A DNA stretch of 64,000 nucleotides, from assembly GCA_943789005.1 (NCBI GenBank), contig CALSSL010000002.1:252532-316531 (forward strand), in the 5' to 3' direction. Shown here piece by piece: positions 17,907 through 26,897 of this stretch. The notes below the pieces were generated by a model. That model was not told the origin of the DNA. It did not search any database and was given only the letters and a program-made list of their open reading frames with translations. Made by a program: the position numbers and the translations under genes. The first letter of the stretch is position 1. Each line of letters opens with the position of its first letter. The stretch comes from an uncultured SAR86 cluster bacterium. GTDB lineage: Bacteria; Pseudomonadota; Gammaproteobacteria; Magnimaribacterales; D2472.

Positions 17907-19060
17907 TAATCTAGATTAGTACTTTTTTCAGCAGGAAACCAGGGTAATTCATGAACTTGTGCGTTTAAATGGGCTTTAGGTGATTCTATGATTAGAGGAG
18001 TTCCAGGAACGGCGCTATTTACTTTGATAATTGCTAATCCTATATTTCTTTTTAATCTTGGAGAAAAGAAACACCTTGATAGTCTTCCTAATTTATTATT
18101 GTTTATATCAAAAACTGGCCAAAAATTCTCAGGGACTTTTTGAATAGGATTTCCGTCGATTTCAACTCCTACTAATTTTTCTGTTACTCCATCTTTTTTA
18201 ATTTTTTTTAAGGCTTCTTTACCTATAAAATCTATGTCCTGATCAAGATCAACCAACCTATCTAAGCCTATTGTGAATGGGTTATGCTCTCTCCCAAAAT
18301 CACTTTGATATGAGAGAAGCCCGCCTTCAATTGTTCTTATTGTATTTGGCGCTATAACTGCACCATTAAATTCTTTTGCAGCTTCATAGACTGTCTCAAA
18401 TAATTCATCTCCAAATTTTCTATTCTGAAGATACAGTTCATAGCTTAATTCTCCACTCCAACCTGTTCTAGCTATAACCATTGGAATATTATTTAAAGAT
18501 GTCTCTCTTGCTTTATAATAGCCAAGGTCATCATGAATACCATTAAATAATTTTTGAATAAGTTTTCCAGCTTTAGGTCCGCTAATTTGTAGTGGCGATA
18601 CATCAGGCTCATGGATCTCTATATCCATTCCAGAATTAATTGATATTCCCTGTAACCATGACAAGACATCGCCATCACCGGGTGATATCCAAAATTTATT
18701 TTCTTCTAATCTTAAGAGACATGCATCATTAACAATACCGCCATTCATATCTGTCAAGATAATATATTTACAATCGCCTATTGCACAATTTTCTAGATTT
18801 CTTGGGTTGACATACCGAACAAATTTATATGCGTCTGGACCAGAAATCTCAACTTGTCTTTCTGCTGCAAAGTCTCCAAAAGTAACATCATTTACAAGAC
18901 TGTGGTATTCCTTTTCTGGACCAGAAAAACTAGTAGGTAAATACATCCTGTTATATATAGTAAATCCTGTAACGCCATATTTAATTGTTGAATCAAAGTA
19001 TGGCGATTTTCTTATTCTAGAACCTATTCCAATAAGCAGAGGAAGTTTTGTTTCTTTCAT
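17906..19060 (-). CDS. GcvT/DmdA-type folate-dependent methyl- or aminomethyltransferase
   Basis: 384 residues from the ATG at 19060, chosen over an upstream ATG at 19084 because AAGGGA sits nine bases before it. The N-terminal RIRKSPYFDSTIKYGV, YNRMYLPTSF, AERQVEISGPDA, NPRNLE, GGIVNDACLLRL and EPDVSPLQISGPKA follow the DMSP demethylase DmdA layout closely. However, the ARTGWSGELSYELY segment is closer to ordinary GcvT than to DmdA (SKQGGFEIY type), so DMSP demethylation is possible but not safe. Either way the enzyme should pass a one-carbon unit to tetrahydrofolate. Divergent from the methyltransferase cassette. Confidence 0.72.
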   Translation of the reverse strand: MKETKLPLLIGIGSRIRKSPYFDSTIKYGVTGFTIYNRMYLPTSFSGPEKEYHSLVNDVTFGDFAAERQVEISGPDAYKFVRYVNPRNLENCAIGDCKYIILTDMNGGIVNDACLLRLEENKFWISPGDGDVLSWLQGISINSGMDIEIHEPDVSPLQISGPKAGKLIQKLFNGIHDDLGYYKARETSLNNIPMVIARTGWSGELSYELYLQNRKFGDELFETVYEAAKEFNGAVIAPNTIRTIEGGLLSYQSDFGREHNPFTIGLDRLVDLDQDIDFIGKEALKKIKKDGVTEKLVGVEIDGNPIQKVPENFWPVFDINNNKLGRLSRCFFSPRLKRNIGLAIIKVNSAVPGTPLIIESPKAHLNAQVHELPWFPAEKSTNLD

Positions 19061-19166
19061 GAGTTTTTCCCTTAACAATATCATTTTAGTCTTAAAATAT
19101 TCTATTAGTAAATCGATTATTTGAGCTATTTTTGATTTGATATATGATGATAGTTAAGGGGTTGCT

Positions 19167-20264
19167 ATGGAAAAAAAGAGATTCTTTGATGATAGGTTGA
19201 AATACCTATCTTTTATTCAAAATACAAGTGAAAAGAGAGCTATTTCTGAGCAACTTGCGCCGCATATTGCCTCAATGCCAAAAAATAGAACTTTCCTAAG
19301 AATACTTGATGCTGGAACTGGAGATGGCACTGTAAAGTCTAATGTGATTAAAACCTTTCATAAATATCATCCATATACTTCATTACTAATTACTGGGAAA
19401 GAAATTAGCTATGAAGATCTCAAAAATACTCTAGAAAAAATGCCGGATAGGTTTGTTGAACATCCCAACCTACTGGTCACTATGACAAATGTAAAATTTG
19501 CTGAACTTGGTCATATAGAAAGTAGTAATAAGATTAAAGGTAAAAACGTTAAATCTTATACATTAGTATTAAAAGAAGATAATTCTTTTGACTTCAATGC
19601 TCAGATGAATAAGTTAAATAGCTTTATAAAAAAATATTGGGGTATTGAGATAGATAATAAATCAAGAACATCTTATGCAAACCCCTGCATCATTAGGATT
19701 TATAGAGAGGATCATAAAAGGTACATAGAACCTTTTATTGATAACGATTACAAGAATAATAATTACGACTTAATTATTGCATCGCAAGCTTATAGAGCCG
19801 CTTCAGAAGTAAGAACAAAAGTTAATAATGTAATTGCCCCTTTAATGAGGCTTCTTAATAAATCTGGAAAATTACTTATTACTCATTCATGCGGAGGTGA
19901 TACTGTAGAAAAGATTTTGAAAATAGCATGGAAAGATAAGCAGCCCTTCCCAAATAAGGCTAAAGATATTATTGAGTTCTTAAAAAGTAATCCAGTTGGC
20001 GAAAACAATAAATATTCTTACTCAAAACCCAAGTCTTACACTTTTAATTTCAAAAGAAGCCCAGATCAAACTGTTTCTGAACTTTTTGGTCATGGAGTTG
20101 ATGCAAAATGGGCGAATATTTTATATATAGGTCAAATACCCGATAAAGATATACAAGGGATTGAGAAATCAAATGTTGCTTATAAAAAAGTTCGGACTGC
20201 TATTAATAAAGAAGATAAAATGTTCTTTAAGAATGAAATATTTAGTATCAGAAAAATAAGATAA
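19167..20264 (+). CDS. Class I SAM-dependent methyltransferase-like protein, function unknown
   Basis: 365 residues. The SAM-binding loop is clear: RILDAGTGDGTV at about 45-56. A later NNYDLIIASQAYRAAS and GKLLITHSCGGDTVE fit the strand 4/strand 5 region of a Rossmann methyltransferase. Between them lies a long Lys-rich insert (about 85-190) that I do not recognise. A strong AAGGGG ribosome site precedes the ATG. Two bases after its stop comes a P-loop kinase, then an overlapping nucleotidyltransferase, so the three are one unit. The substrate is unknown; the partners suggest a phosphorylated or nucleotide-activated small molecule. Confidence 0.7.
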   Translation: MEKKRFFDDRLKYLSFIQNTSEKRAISEQLAPHIASMPKNRTFLRILDAGTGDGTVKSNVIKTFHKYHPYTSLLITGKEISYEDLKNTLEKMPDRFVEHPNLLVTMTNVKFAELGHIESSNKIKGKNVKSYTLVLKEDNSFDFNAQMNKLNSFIKKYWGIEIDNKSRTSYANPCIIRIYREDHKRYIEPFIDNDYKNNNYDLIIASQAYRAASEVRTKVNNVIAPLMRLLNKSGKLLITHSCGGDTVEKILKIAWKDKQPFPNKAKDIIEFLKSNPVGENNKYSYSKPKSYTFNFKRSPDQTVSELFGHGVDAKWANILYIGQIPDKDIQGIEKSNVAYKKVRTAINKEDKMFFKNEIFSIRKIR

Positions 20265-20266
20265 TA

Positions 20267-20677
20267 ATGAAAATTTTAATTATGGGTCTTCCTGGAAGTG
20301 GAAAAACTTATCTAGCAGAAAGATTGCAACCGCTTATTAACGCAGCTTGGTACAACGCTGATGTAGTAAGAAAAATGGCCAATGATTGGGATTTTTCTTC
20401 TGAAGGAAGAATTAGACAAAGTATGCGAATGAAAACTTTTGCTGATTTTGAAAAAAGTAATAACAGATATGTAATATGTGATTTTGTATGTCCAACTAGA
20501 ACAACTCAAGAAAATTTTGATCCTGATATCACTATATGGATGAATACAATAAAAGAAGGTCGGTTTGAAGACACAAATAAAATGTTTGAAGAGCCATTAA
20601 ATGTCGATTTTCTAATTACAGAAATGAATGACAATAATCATCATGATATTGCTAAGGAAATTTTAAAAAATGTTTGA
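20267..20677 (+). CDS. Small P-loop kinase related to adenylylsulfate kinase
   Basis: 136 residues. Walker A is at the very start (GLPGSGKT), followed by NAAWYNADVVR (a substrate-binding Asp-x-x-Arg as in APS kinase), RIRQSMRMKTFAD and CDFVCPT. The last part (WMNTIKEGRFEDTNKMF) is shared with APS-kinase-like proteins common in marine phages and bacteria. It is shorter than CysC and is not next to any sulfate-assimilation gene, so phosphorylation of a substrate other than APS is likely. Overlaps the next gene by eight bases. Confidence 0.75.
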   Translation: MKILIMGLPGSGKTYLAERLQPLINAAWYNADVVRKMANDWDFSSEGRIRQSMRMKTFADFEKSNNRYVICDFVCPTRTTQENFDPDITIWMNTIKEGRFEDTNKMFEEPLNVDFLITEMNDNNHHDIAKEILKNV

Positions 20678-21062
20678 TTGGAAAAAACCAACCGTTCAAA
20701 TGCTAGGAAGATGGCAGCCATGGCATGATGGCCATCAAGAACTCTTTAAGAGATGTATTGCTAAAACTGGACAAGTAATTATTCAAGTAAGAGATGTACA
20801 AGGAGCCTCTGGCGGAGACGGTCAAGAAGATAATCCTTTTAACTGGGAATCAGTTTGTGAAAATATTGAAAATGGATTAAAAAAAGATGGCTACAAGAGA
20901 GGTTTAGAATATGAAATCATGCTTGTTCCAAATATAACCAACATCACCTATGGTCGAGGTGTTGGCTATGTCTTTGAAGAAGAGGTATTTGATAAATCTA
21001 TAACTGATATAAGCGCCACTAAAATAAGACAAAAATTAAGAGAAGATGGAGTTTTAGATTAA
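20670..21062 (+). CDS. Cytidylyltransferase-like nucleotidyltransferase
   Basis: 130 residues of the HxGH nucleotidyltransferase superfamily. The catalytic motif is HDGH in GRWQPWHDGHQELF and the second signature ISATKIRQKL (ISxTxxR) is near the C-terminus; YGRGVGY lies between. It should join a nucleotide monophosphate to a phosphorylated substrate, as NMN adenylyltransferase or glycerol-3-phosphate cytidylyltransferase do. Coupled by an 8-base overlap to the kinase, it would activate that enzyme's product. Its 3' end overlaps the convergent arsC by nine bases. Confidence 0.8.
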   Translation: MFDWKKPTVQMLGRWQPWHDGHQELFKRCIAKTGQVIIQVRDVQGASGGDGQEDNPFNWESVCENIENGLKKDGYKRGLEYEIMLVPNITNITYGRGVGYVFEEEVFDKSITDISATKIRQKLREDGVLD

Positions 21063-21404
21063 TTCTAAAACGTTTTCAGGCGGTCTTCCCAAAATAGCTT
21101 TATCCCCTTTTACAACAATTGGTCTTTCTATTAATTTGGGGTGCTGAATCATAAATTTTATAATTTCTTGATCAGAATAATTTGAATTCTTCAAATTATT
21201 ATCTTTAAACTCTTGCTCGCCTTTTCTTAAAAGATCTCTTGGAGATAAAGACATTTTCCCTAAAATATCTACTAAAACAGATTCATCTATTGCAGTTTCA
21301 AGGTATAGGATAACCTCTACTTCACAATCATGCTCTTTAAGAATTTGTAAAGTTTGTCTGGATTTACTACACCTCGGATTATGAAATATTTTATATTTGC
21401 TCAT
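21054..21404 (-). CDS. arsC: ArsC/Spx-family arsenate reductase (glutaredoxin type)
   Basis: 116 residues. The catalytic Cys lies in FHNPRCSKSRQT and the second signature is HPKLIERPIVV; the arginine triad of the arsenate site can be placed on these. It reduces arsenate (or acts on a glutathione-linked substrate) using glutaredoxin. There is no arsenite exporter beside it, so a general role is also possible. It overlaps the upstream NTF2-like gene by 14 bases on the same strand. Confidence 0.88.
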   Translation of the reverse strand: MSKYKIFHNPRCSKSRQTLQILKEHDCEVEVILYLETAIDESVLVDILGKMSLSPRDLLRKGEQEFKDNNLKNSNYSDQEIIKFMIQHPKLIERPIVVKGDKAILGRPPENVLELI

Positions 21405-21828
21405 TATTTTTAAATTGGGTTAGCATTTTCTGCATTTGTTCGTGAATAATCTGAACTGCCTGTAATGGTCTAATCATTACCTTGAATTCAGAGATTTTTC
21501 CTGACTCATTAAAGGTAATGATATCAACGCCATTTATATACTTTCCATCTATTTGAGTTTCAAATTCGAGCATTGCCTGATTACCTTCAAGAATTTCTTT
21601 AGTGTATTTAAAGCTTGATCCCTCAAGTGTTCCATCCTTGGCTTTATCACCACCAAATGTATTGCCTGCTGCCATTAGGTATAAAGTCGTAAGCTCTTTG
21701 CCATTTTGAGGTGAAAAAACTATCGGAGAATAAAAAATAACATCATCAGCTAGGAGCTCATCAAGGCCTCCGAGGAACTCTCCTTTTATATGATCATGCC
21801 ATTTTTTGATATTCTCTTTTATCATCAA
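21391..21828 (-). CDS. NTF2/SnoaL-like domain protein
   Basis: 145 residues forming one cone-shaped alpha+beta fold: N-terminal helix with WHDHIKGEFLGGLDELLADDVIFYSP, a middle LEFETQIDG and the last strands GVDIITFNESGKISEFKVMIRP. This is the polyketide-cyclase/ketosteroid-isomerase-like fold. Catalytic residues cannot be fixed, so the reaction is unknown. Its start overlaps the stop of the saccharopine-dehydrogenase-like gene, pointing to a joint role with that oxidoreductase. Confidence 0.78.
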   Translation of the reverse strand: MMIKENIKKWHDHIKGEFLGGLDELLADDVIFYSPIVFSPQNGKELTTLYLMAAGNTFGGDKAKDGTLEGSSFKYTKEILEGNQAMLEFETQIDGKYINGVDIITFNESGKISEFKVMIRPLQAVQIIHEQMQKMLTQFKNNEQI

Positions 21829-22994
21829 TTCTCAACTTTAAATGTTAATCCAGCATTGTCTTGTAATCTTTTTATAAGTTTAGTTCCCATTGATGGTGCT
21901 GGCGTGTATATACCTCCAGCAAGGTCTTCGCACTCTTTTACTAGACATATTGCACTCTCAGTAATCATCTTTGAGGTTGAGCCATAACCAGGATCCATAT
22001 CTCCTGCTACAGAAACATGGACACTTTCATCATTAATATCTCCGCAAAATAAAACATCATAATTTCCATTTTCTCTAGATTCTCTTGATGGACCATCACC
22101 AGGTTTTGGTGCATCACTAAACGGATTTGCAGTTGCAATATATTTTGCAGCAGCCTCACCCTCTTCACCTGGTCCCATAACCCACATCTCGTTATAACAA
22201 AAATCCTCACCATAAAAATGGTTCATTAACGCATTAGATCTGTGTACATTTTTTGTATTTATAGGTGCCATGAAAAATGGTGCCAACCATGTATCTAATT
22301 TTTCATCATATTGTGGTTTGCTATCTGATGGTTGTTCAGGTCCAGTAAAGCCATTACTTAGTGCAAAAGGATTACCCAAAACTGCAATAAGTTCAGGCTT
22401 TGTCTTAAGAGCTGCCATTGTTGCTCCAAGTGATGCGGCAGTTCCTCCAGAAAATTCACCATTCATGCCTCTAACTCTTCCTCTGACATTTTGAGCAGGT
22501 TTACCAAACCTTTCAATAACCTCGTTTTGAAGAAATAGAACACCCAAATCAAAAGGAATACTATCAAAACCACATGAGAAAACTATTCTTGATCCGGATT
22601 CTTTTGCAACATCACCAAGATCATTAATTTTTTCATGCATCCATCCGGGCTCTCCACATAAATCAACATAGTCTGTTCCAGACTTTGCGCATTCAGCAAC
22701 AATATCATTGCCATAAAGCTGATATGGACCAACAGTAGTTAATACACATTTTGTTTTAGAAACCATGTTTTTAATGCTTGAAATATCGTTGCTATCAACA
22801 ACTAACAACCCAGTATTCTCAGGTACATTTTTTGACTCTGCAACAGACTCAAGCTTCTCAAGACTTCTTCCAGCAAGAGCCCATATAATTTCAGAATTAT
22901 TGCTATATTTTTCTACTAAGTACTCAACAACCAACTTACCAGTAAAACCAGTAGCTCCGTAAACTACAAAATCATATTCTTTAGAGTCGTTCAT
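21825..22994 (-). CDS. Saccharopine-dehydrogenase-like / trans-acting enoyl reductase family protein
   Basis: 389 residues. N-terminal NAD(P)-binding Rossmann motif VVYGATGFTGKLVVEYL, then ALAGRS, TVGPYQLYG, YVDLCGEPGWM and SCGFDSIPFDLG, all typical of the family that includes the mycobacterial trans-acting enoyl reductase. It probably reduces a lipid or ketone precursor rather than making saccharopine. AAGGGGA precedes the ATG as ribosome site. First gene of a three-gene minus-strand unit (with the NTF2-like protein and ArsC). Confidence 0.82.
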   Translation of the reverse strand: MNDSKEYDFVVYGATGFTGKLVVEYLVEKYSNNSEIIWALAGRSLEKLESVAESKNVPENTGLLVVDSNDISSIKNMVSKTKCVLTTVGPYQLYGNDIVAECAKSGTDYVDLCGEPGWMHEKINDLGDVAKESGSRIVFSCGFDSIPFDLGVLFLQNEVIERFGKPAQNVRGRVRGMNGEFSGGTAASLGATMAALKTKPELIAVLGNPFALSNGFTGPEQPSDSKPQYDEKLDTWLAPFFMAPINTKNVHRSNALMNHFYGEDFCYNEMWVMGPGEEGEAAAKYIATANPFSDAPKPGDGPSRESRENGNYDVLFCGDINDESVHVSVAGDMDPGYGSTSKMITESAICLVKECEDLAGGIYTPAPSMGTKLIKRLQDNAGLTFKVEN

Positions 22995-23136
22995 GATTAT
23001 CCCCTTTCATATTGTTAATAAAAATTAATCATCTATATTAATTCATTGCTATTTTTTGCACAATGAAGTTACGAGCATTTGAATATACACAATAAATACT
23101 GGGGTGTAATATGGTTAAAAATAATTGGTAACTCCT

Positions 23137-23976
23137 ATGAATCTTACATTAAAAATTTTATTAATAGTTATTGCTATAATAGTGGTGATAGCCATAGCTC
23201 TACCATCGATTTTAAATTTAGCAGGACTTCATCCTAAATTTGATGGAAATAGCTTTGACCTTAAAGGCAAAAAAGCATTAATTATTGCTACAAACCATGG
23301 AATTCTAAACAAGCCAGGTGAGACTGATGGGAAACCAACTGGTCTTTTTCTATCAGAACTATCAATACCCTATTACGATTTCAAAAAATCTAACATCGAA
23401 GTAGATATTGCAAGCATTAAAGGTGGAAAGATTCCTATGGAGCCTGTTCCATTTTTTATTGATACGCCTGAAGATAAAAGATTTAAAAAAGATACTGGGG
23501 CTATGAGTAAATTACAAAACTCAACACCGATTAAGGATATAGATTTTACAGAATACGATATTATTTTTATTTCTGGAGGCTGGGGCGGAGCTTATGATTT
23601 AGGTTTTTCAGAATTGCTGGGTGAAAAAATATCGGAAGCATATTATTCATCAAAAGCTATTATTGGCGGTGTTTGTCATGGGGTTCTTGGTCTAATTAAA
23701 GCAAAAGATAAAGATGGAAATCTTCTTATTGCTGGCAGAAAAATGACTGGTGTTACTGATAAACAGTTAAAAGAGCTTGGAATTATGTTTACACCACAAC
23801 ATCCTGAAGAAGAATTAAGAAAAGCTGGAGCAATTTTTCAAAGTGAAACTGCTTTTAAAGACATCTTTGCTACACTGACTGTGGTTGATGATGAAAAAAG
23901 ATTTGTGACTGGCCAAAATCAAAATTCTGGTCATGAAACTGCATATGCAATGATGGAAATACTAAATTCTCAATAA
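23137..23976 (+). CDS. DJ-1/PfpI-family protein with N-terminal membrane anchor
   Basis: 279 residues from the ATG at 23137; a TTG at 23125 would add four residues and has no better ribosome site. An N-terminal hydrophobic segment (LKILLIVIAIIVVIAIALPSIL) is a signal anchor. The class I glutamine-amidotransferase-like domain follows: ALIIATNHG, DIIFISGGWGGAYDL and the nucleophile elbow GGVCHGVLGLI. The final HETAYAMMEIL is usual. Hsp31-like enzymes of this fold are glyoxalases or chaperones. Thirteen bases before a strong ribosome site of the next gene. Confidence 0.82.
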   Translation: MNLTLKILLIVIAIIVVIAIALPSILNLAGLHPKFDGNSFDLKGKKALIIATNHGILNKPGETDGKPTGLFLSELSIPYYDFKKSNIEVDIASIKGGKIPMEPVPFFIDTPEDKRFKKDTGAMSKLQNSTPIKDIDFTEYDIIFISGGWGGAYDLGFSELLGEKISEAYYSSKAIIGGVCHGVLGLIKAKDKDGNLLIAGRKMTGVTDKQLKELGIMFTPQHPEEELRKAGAIFQSETAFKDIFATLTVVDDEKRFVTGQNQNSGHETAYAMMEILNSQ

Positions 23977-23989
23977 GGAGGTTTGCCAA

Positions 23990-25055
23990 ATGAAAAAATT
24001 TTTAAAGTACTTAGTTATTTTTTTAGTTTTTACTATAGTTATAGTATTTATCCTTTTAAGACAACCTGCCTTTCAGGATAGGCTTTTAGAATCAGCAATA
24101 GAGAATATAGCTGCTCCCTCTTCATATTTACCAGAAGAAGATGCTTTGACTGCAGTAGTTTGTGGTTCAAGATCACCAATTAATGATCCTGCATAGAGCT
24201 GAAACATGCATACTTATTCAGGCTGGAAAGGATATCTATATATTTGATACTGGTGGTGGAAGTATTGCAAACCTACACAATTGGAATACGCCTTGGGATA
24301 GAGTTAAGGCTATATTTTATAGTCACCTTCATTCTGATCATATTTTTGACATTGCTGATTTTCATCAAGCAACATGGATTAATGGTGGAAGGAAATCTAA
24401 GCAAAAAGTTTATGGACCTGAGGGAGTTCAGATGCTTACAGATGGAATAGAGCTTGCTTACACAAAAGATTATTTTTTTAGAAATGAGCATCATGGAGAT
24501 ACTATTGCTCCATTGGATGTGGCTGGTTTTGATACTCACACTGTTGATTTAAATAATCCTGTATTGGTTGAGGATGGAGATCTAAAAATTACAGCATATG
24601 GTGTTTCGCATGATCCTGTTGATCCAGCGCTAGGATATAGAATTGATTACAAAGGTCGGTCTGTTAGTATAAGTGGGGACACGATTTATGATGAAAACCT
24701 GATAAATAATTCTCAAAATGTTGATGTTTTATTTCATGAATCTATGTCACTTGATCTTGTTAATTTAATTAATAGAAATGCTGAAAGGACTGGCAATAGA
24801 ATGGCTGCAAAAGTAACAATAGATATTCAAGATTATCACACCCCTATTCCTGATATTGTTCGGGCTGCACAAAAAGCAAACGTGGGTCACTTAGTTTTTT
24901 ATCATCATCTTCCAGCTCCAAGAAACCAATTAATGGAAAACATTATGTATAGAGGTGTTGATGAAATCATGGAAAATTGGACTGCTTCTCATGATGGCAC
25001 TATGGTAGTATTACCTATAGATTCAGATGAGATAATAATTACATCTGTAGAATAG
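23990..25055 (+). CDS. Metallo-beta-lactamase-fold hydrolase, interrupted by one extra base
   Basis: A signal-anchored MBL-fold hydrolase of 354 residues if one base is removed. The first frame (23990 to 24196) has the anchor and ...SRSPINDPA, then a stop; the second frame takes over with RAETCILIQAG and runs to 25055. Removing the T in GCATAGAG near 24193 joins them. Metal motif HLHSDH, later Asp in SISGDT and His residues in FYHHLPAP complete a binuclear site. An excellent AGGAGG ribosome site precedes the start. Substrate unknown; it belongs to the arylsulfatase/lactonase-like part of the fold. Confidence 0.8.
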
Positions 25056-25083
25056 GTTTCATCTATATCAGGGGGATATGGTT

Positions 25084-26892
25084 ATGTTAGCTTCTATAAA
25101 AGAATTTTTTAGAGTTATATCTGAACTTAGATATATCATTCCAATGGTTAGATATAAATGGCCTGAATTAGATTCTAATGCATCACTTGCTCATTCTTTT
25201 CAAGAAACTGTTGAAAAATATTGTGAAAAAGATTTCCTTTATTTCGAAGACGAAGTATGGACCTATTCAAAAACAAATGAGGCTGCAAACGTTCTGGCAA
25301 ATAAGTTAGCAAATGAAGGTATAGAGCATGGAGATAGAGTTGTTCTTTTCATGGAAAATAGGCCTAGTTTTGTTATCTCACTTTTAGCAATTAATAAATT
25401 AGGGGCTATTGGTGTGCTTATTAATACCAGTCTTACAGGAAAGCCTCTTGTTCATTGTATAAATACATCTGATTCCAAGAAATGTATTTTTGGAGATGAA
25501 TTATCTGAATCTTTGGAAGGTGTCTTATCTGAAATTAATATTACTAGATCATCTGATTTACTTTGGGTTGAAGATGCTATTCCAAATAACTGTCCTGAAT
25601 GGGCTTCAAATATTACTGACAATCTTGATCAGTCTCAATCTGCTAATCTTGAGCAAACAAATCAAGTAGTTGCTGGAGATACTGCTTTTTACATATTTAC
25701 ATCAGGTACAACCGGAGTTCCTAAGGCCGCATTATTTACTAACGTTAAAGTAGTTGCTGGATCTACAAACATAACTATGGCCGGATACAGACTGACAAGT
25801 GAGGATTGTATGTATAACTGTCTTCCTTTATATCATTCCACTGGTCTAATACTTGGCCTTTGTGCCACTATTAAGGTTGGGGCTTCAACTTTTATCAAAC
25901 GTAAATTTTCTGCATCATCTTTTTGGCCAGAGGTTCAAAAATTTAATACTACTGCATTCGTCTATGTTGGTGAGTTGTGTAGGTATCTAAGCTTTCAAGA
26001 GCCCTGTACAGAAGAAATTAATAATCCTTTATCAAAAATGGTTGGAAATGGTTTAAGACCAGATCTTTGGGATACCTTTAGAAATAGATTTAATGTTGAA
26101 AGAATTTGTGAAATATATGGTGCGAGTGAAGCTAATGGTATGTTTATGAATCTTCTAAATAAAGACCAAACAATAGGTATGACAAATGTTGATATTAAGT
26201 TATTTGAATACGACGTTGCTGAAGATAAATTAAAAGTAGATGAAAATGGAAGATATATAGAGGTTAAAGATGATTCTCCTGGTTTAGCATTAATAAAAAT
26301 TGGTCCAAATGCTATATATAACGGTTACACAGATGCACAAGCTAGTGAAAAGAAAGTTAAAAGAGATGTCGAAGAAGAAGGAGATCGTTGGTTTGATACT
26401 GGCGACCTATTAAAGAAAATGGATGTTGGTTTTGCCCTAGGAAGGCAACATTATCAATTTGTTGACAGAGTTGGAGATACTTTCAGATGGAAATCTGAAA
26501 ATGTATCTACCAATGAAGTTGGTGAAATAATTAATTCATTTGAGCAGGTCAATATGGCAAATGTTTATGGGGTTAAGGTGCCCCATAGCGAAGGTAGAGC
26601 TGGCATGGTGGCTTTTAATTGTGATCCCAATACATTTGATTGGAAAGCTTTCTCATCCTTTGTTGACGAGAAACTACCCCCCTACGCTAGACCTGTTTTT
26701 GTAAGAATTATTGAAGAGTTAGAAACAACAGGAACATTTAAATTAAAGAAAGGTGATCTTAGAGAAGAAGCTTATCATTTAGACAAAGTTAATAACGATT
26801 TGGTATTTGTTAGAGAGCCAAAAAGCGAATGTTATACAAGGCTAACTAGTGAAAACTATGAACAAATAAACAATGGAACAATAAGCTTCTAA
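25084..26892 (+). CDS. Long/very-long-chain acyl-CoA synthetase (AMP-binding, FATP-like)
   Basis: 602 residues from the second of two close ATGs (25084), which sits eight bases after GGGGG; the first (25078) is too close. Adenylation motifs: FYIFTSGTTGVPKA (phosphate loop), YGASEANG, WFDTGDLL and FRWKSENVSTNEVGEI, with a final catalytic Lys in TGTFKLKKGDL. The layout matches the FATP/very-long-chain branch, which activates bulky fatty or bile-type acids. It would feed substrates to the acyl-CoA enzymes that are numerous in this window. Convergent with the cupin gene, five bases apart. Confidence 0.86.
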   Translation: MLASIKEFFRVISELRYIIPMVRYKWPELDSNASLAHSFQETVEKYCEKDFLYFEDEVWTYSKTNEAANVLANKLANEGIEHGDRVVLFMENRPSFVISLLAINKLGAIGVLINTSLTGKPLVHCINTSDSKKCIFGDELSESLEGVLSEINITRSSDLLWVEDAIPNNCPEWASNITDNLDQSQSANLEQTNQVVAGDTAFYIFTSGTTGVPKAALFTNVKVVAGSTNITMAGYRLTSEDCMYNCLPLYHSTGLILGLCATIKVGASTFIKRKFSASSFWPEVQKFNTTAFVYVGELCRYLSFQEPCTEEINNPLSKMVGNGLRPDLWDTFRNRFNVERICEIYGASEANGMFMNLLNKDQTIGMTNVDIKLFEYDVAEDKLKVDENGRYIEVKDDSPGLALIKIGPNAIYNGYTDAQASEKKVKRDVEEEGDRWFDTGDLLKKMDVGFALGRQHYQFVDRVGDTFRWKSENVSTNEVGEIINSFEQVNMANVYGVKVPHSEGRAGMVAFNCDPNTFDWKAFSSFVDEKLPPYARPVFVRIIEELETTGTFKLKKGDLREEAYHLDKVNNDLVFVREPKSECYTRLTSENYEQINNGTISF

Positions 26893-26897
26893 TTCAT

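Noticed and set aside
23125-23136. TTG start for the PfpI protein
   Set aside because: The ATG four codons later begins the signal anchor and needs no rare start.
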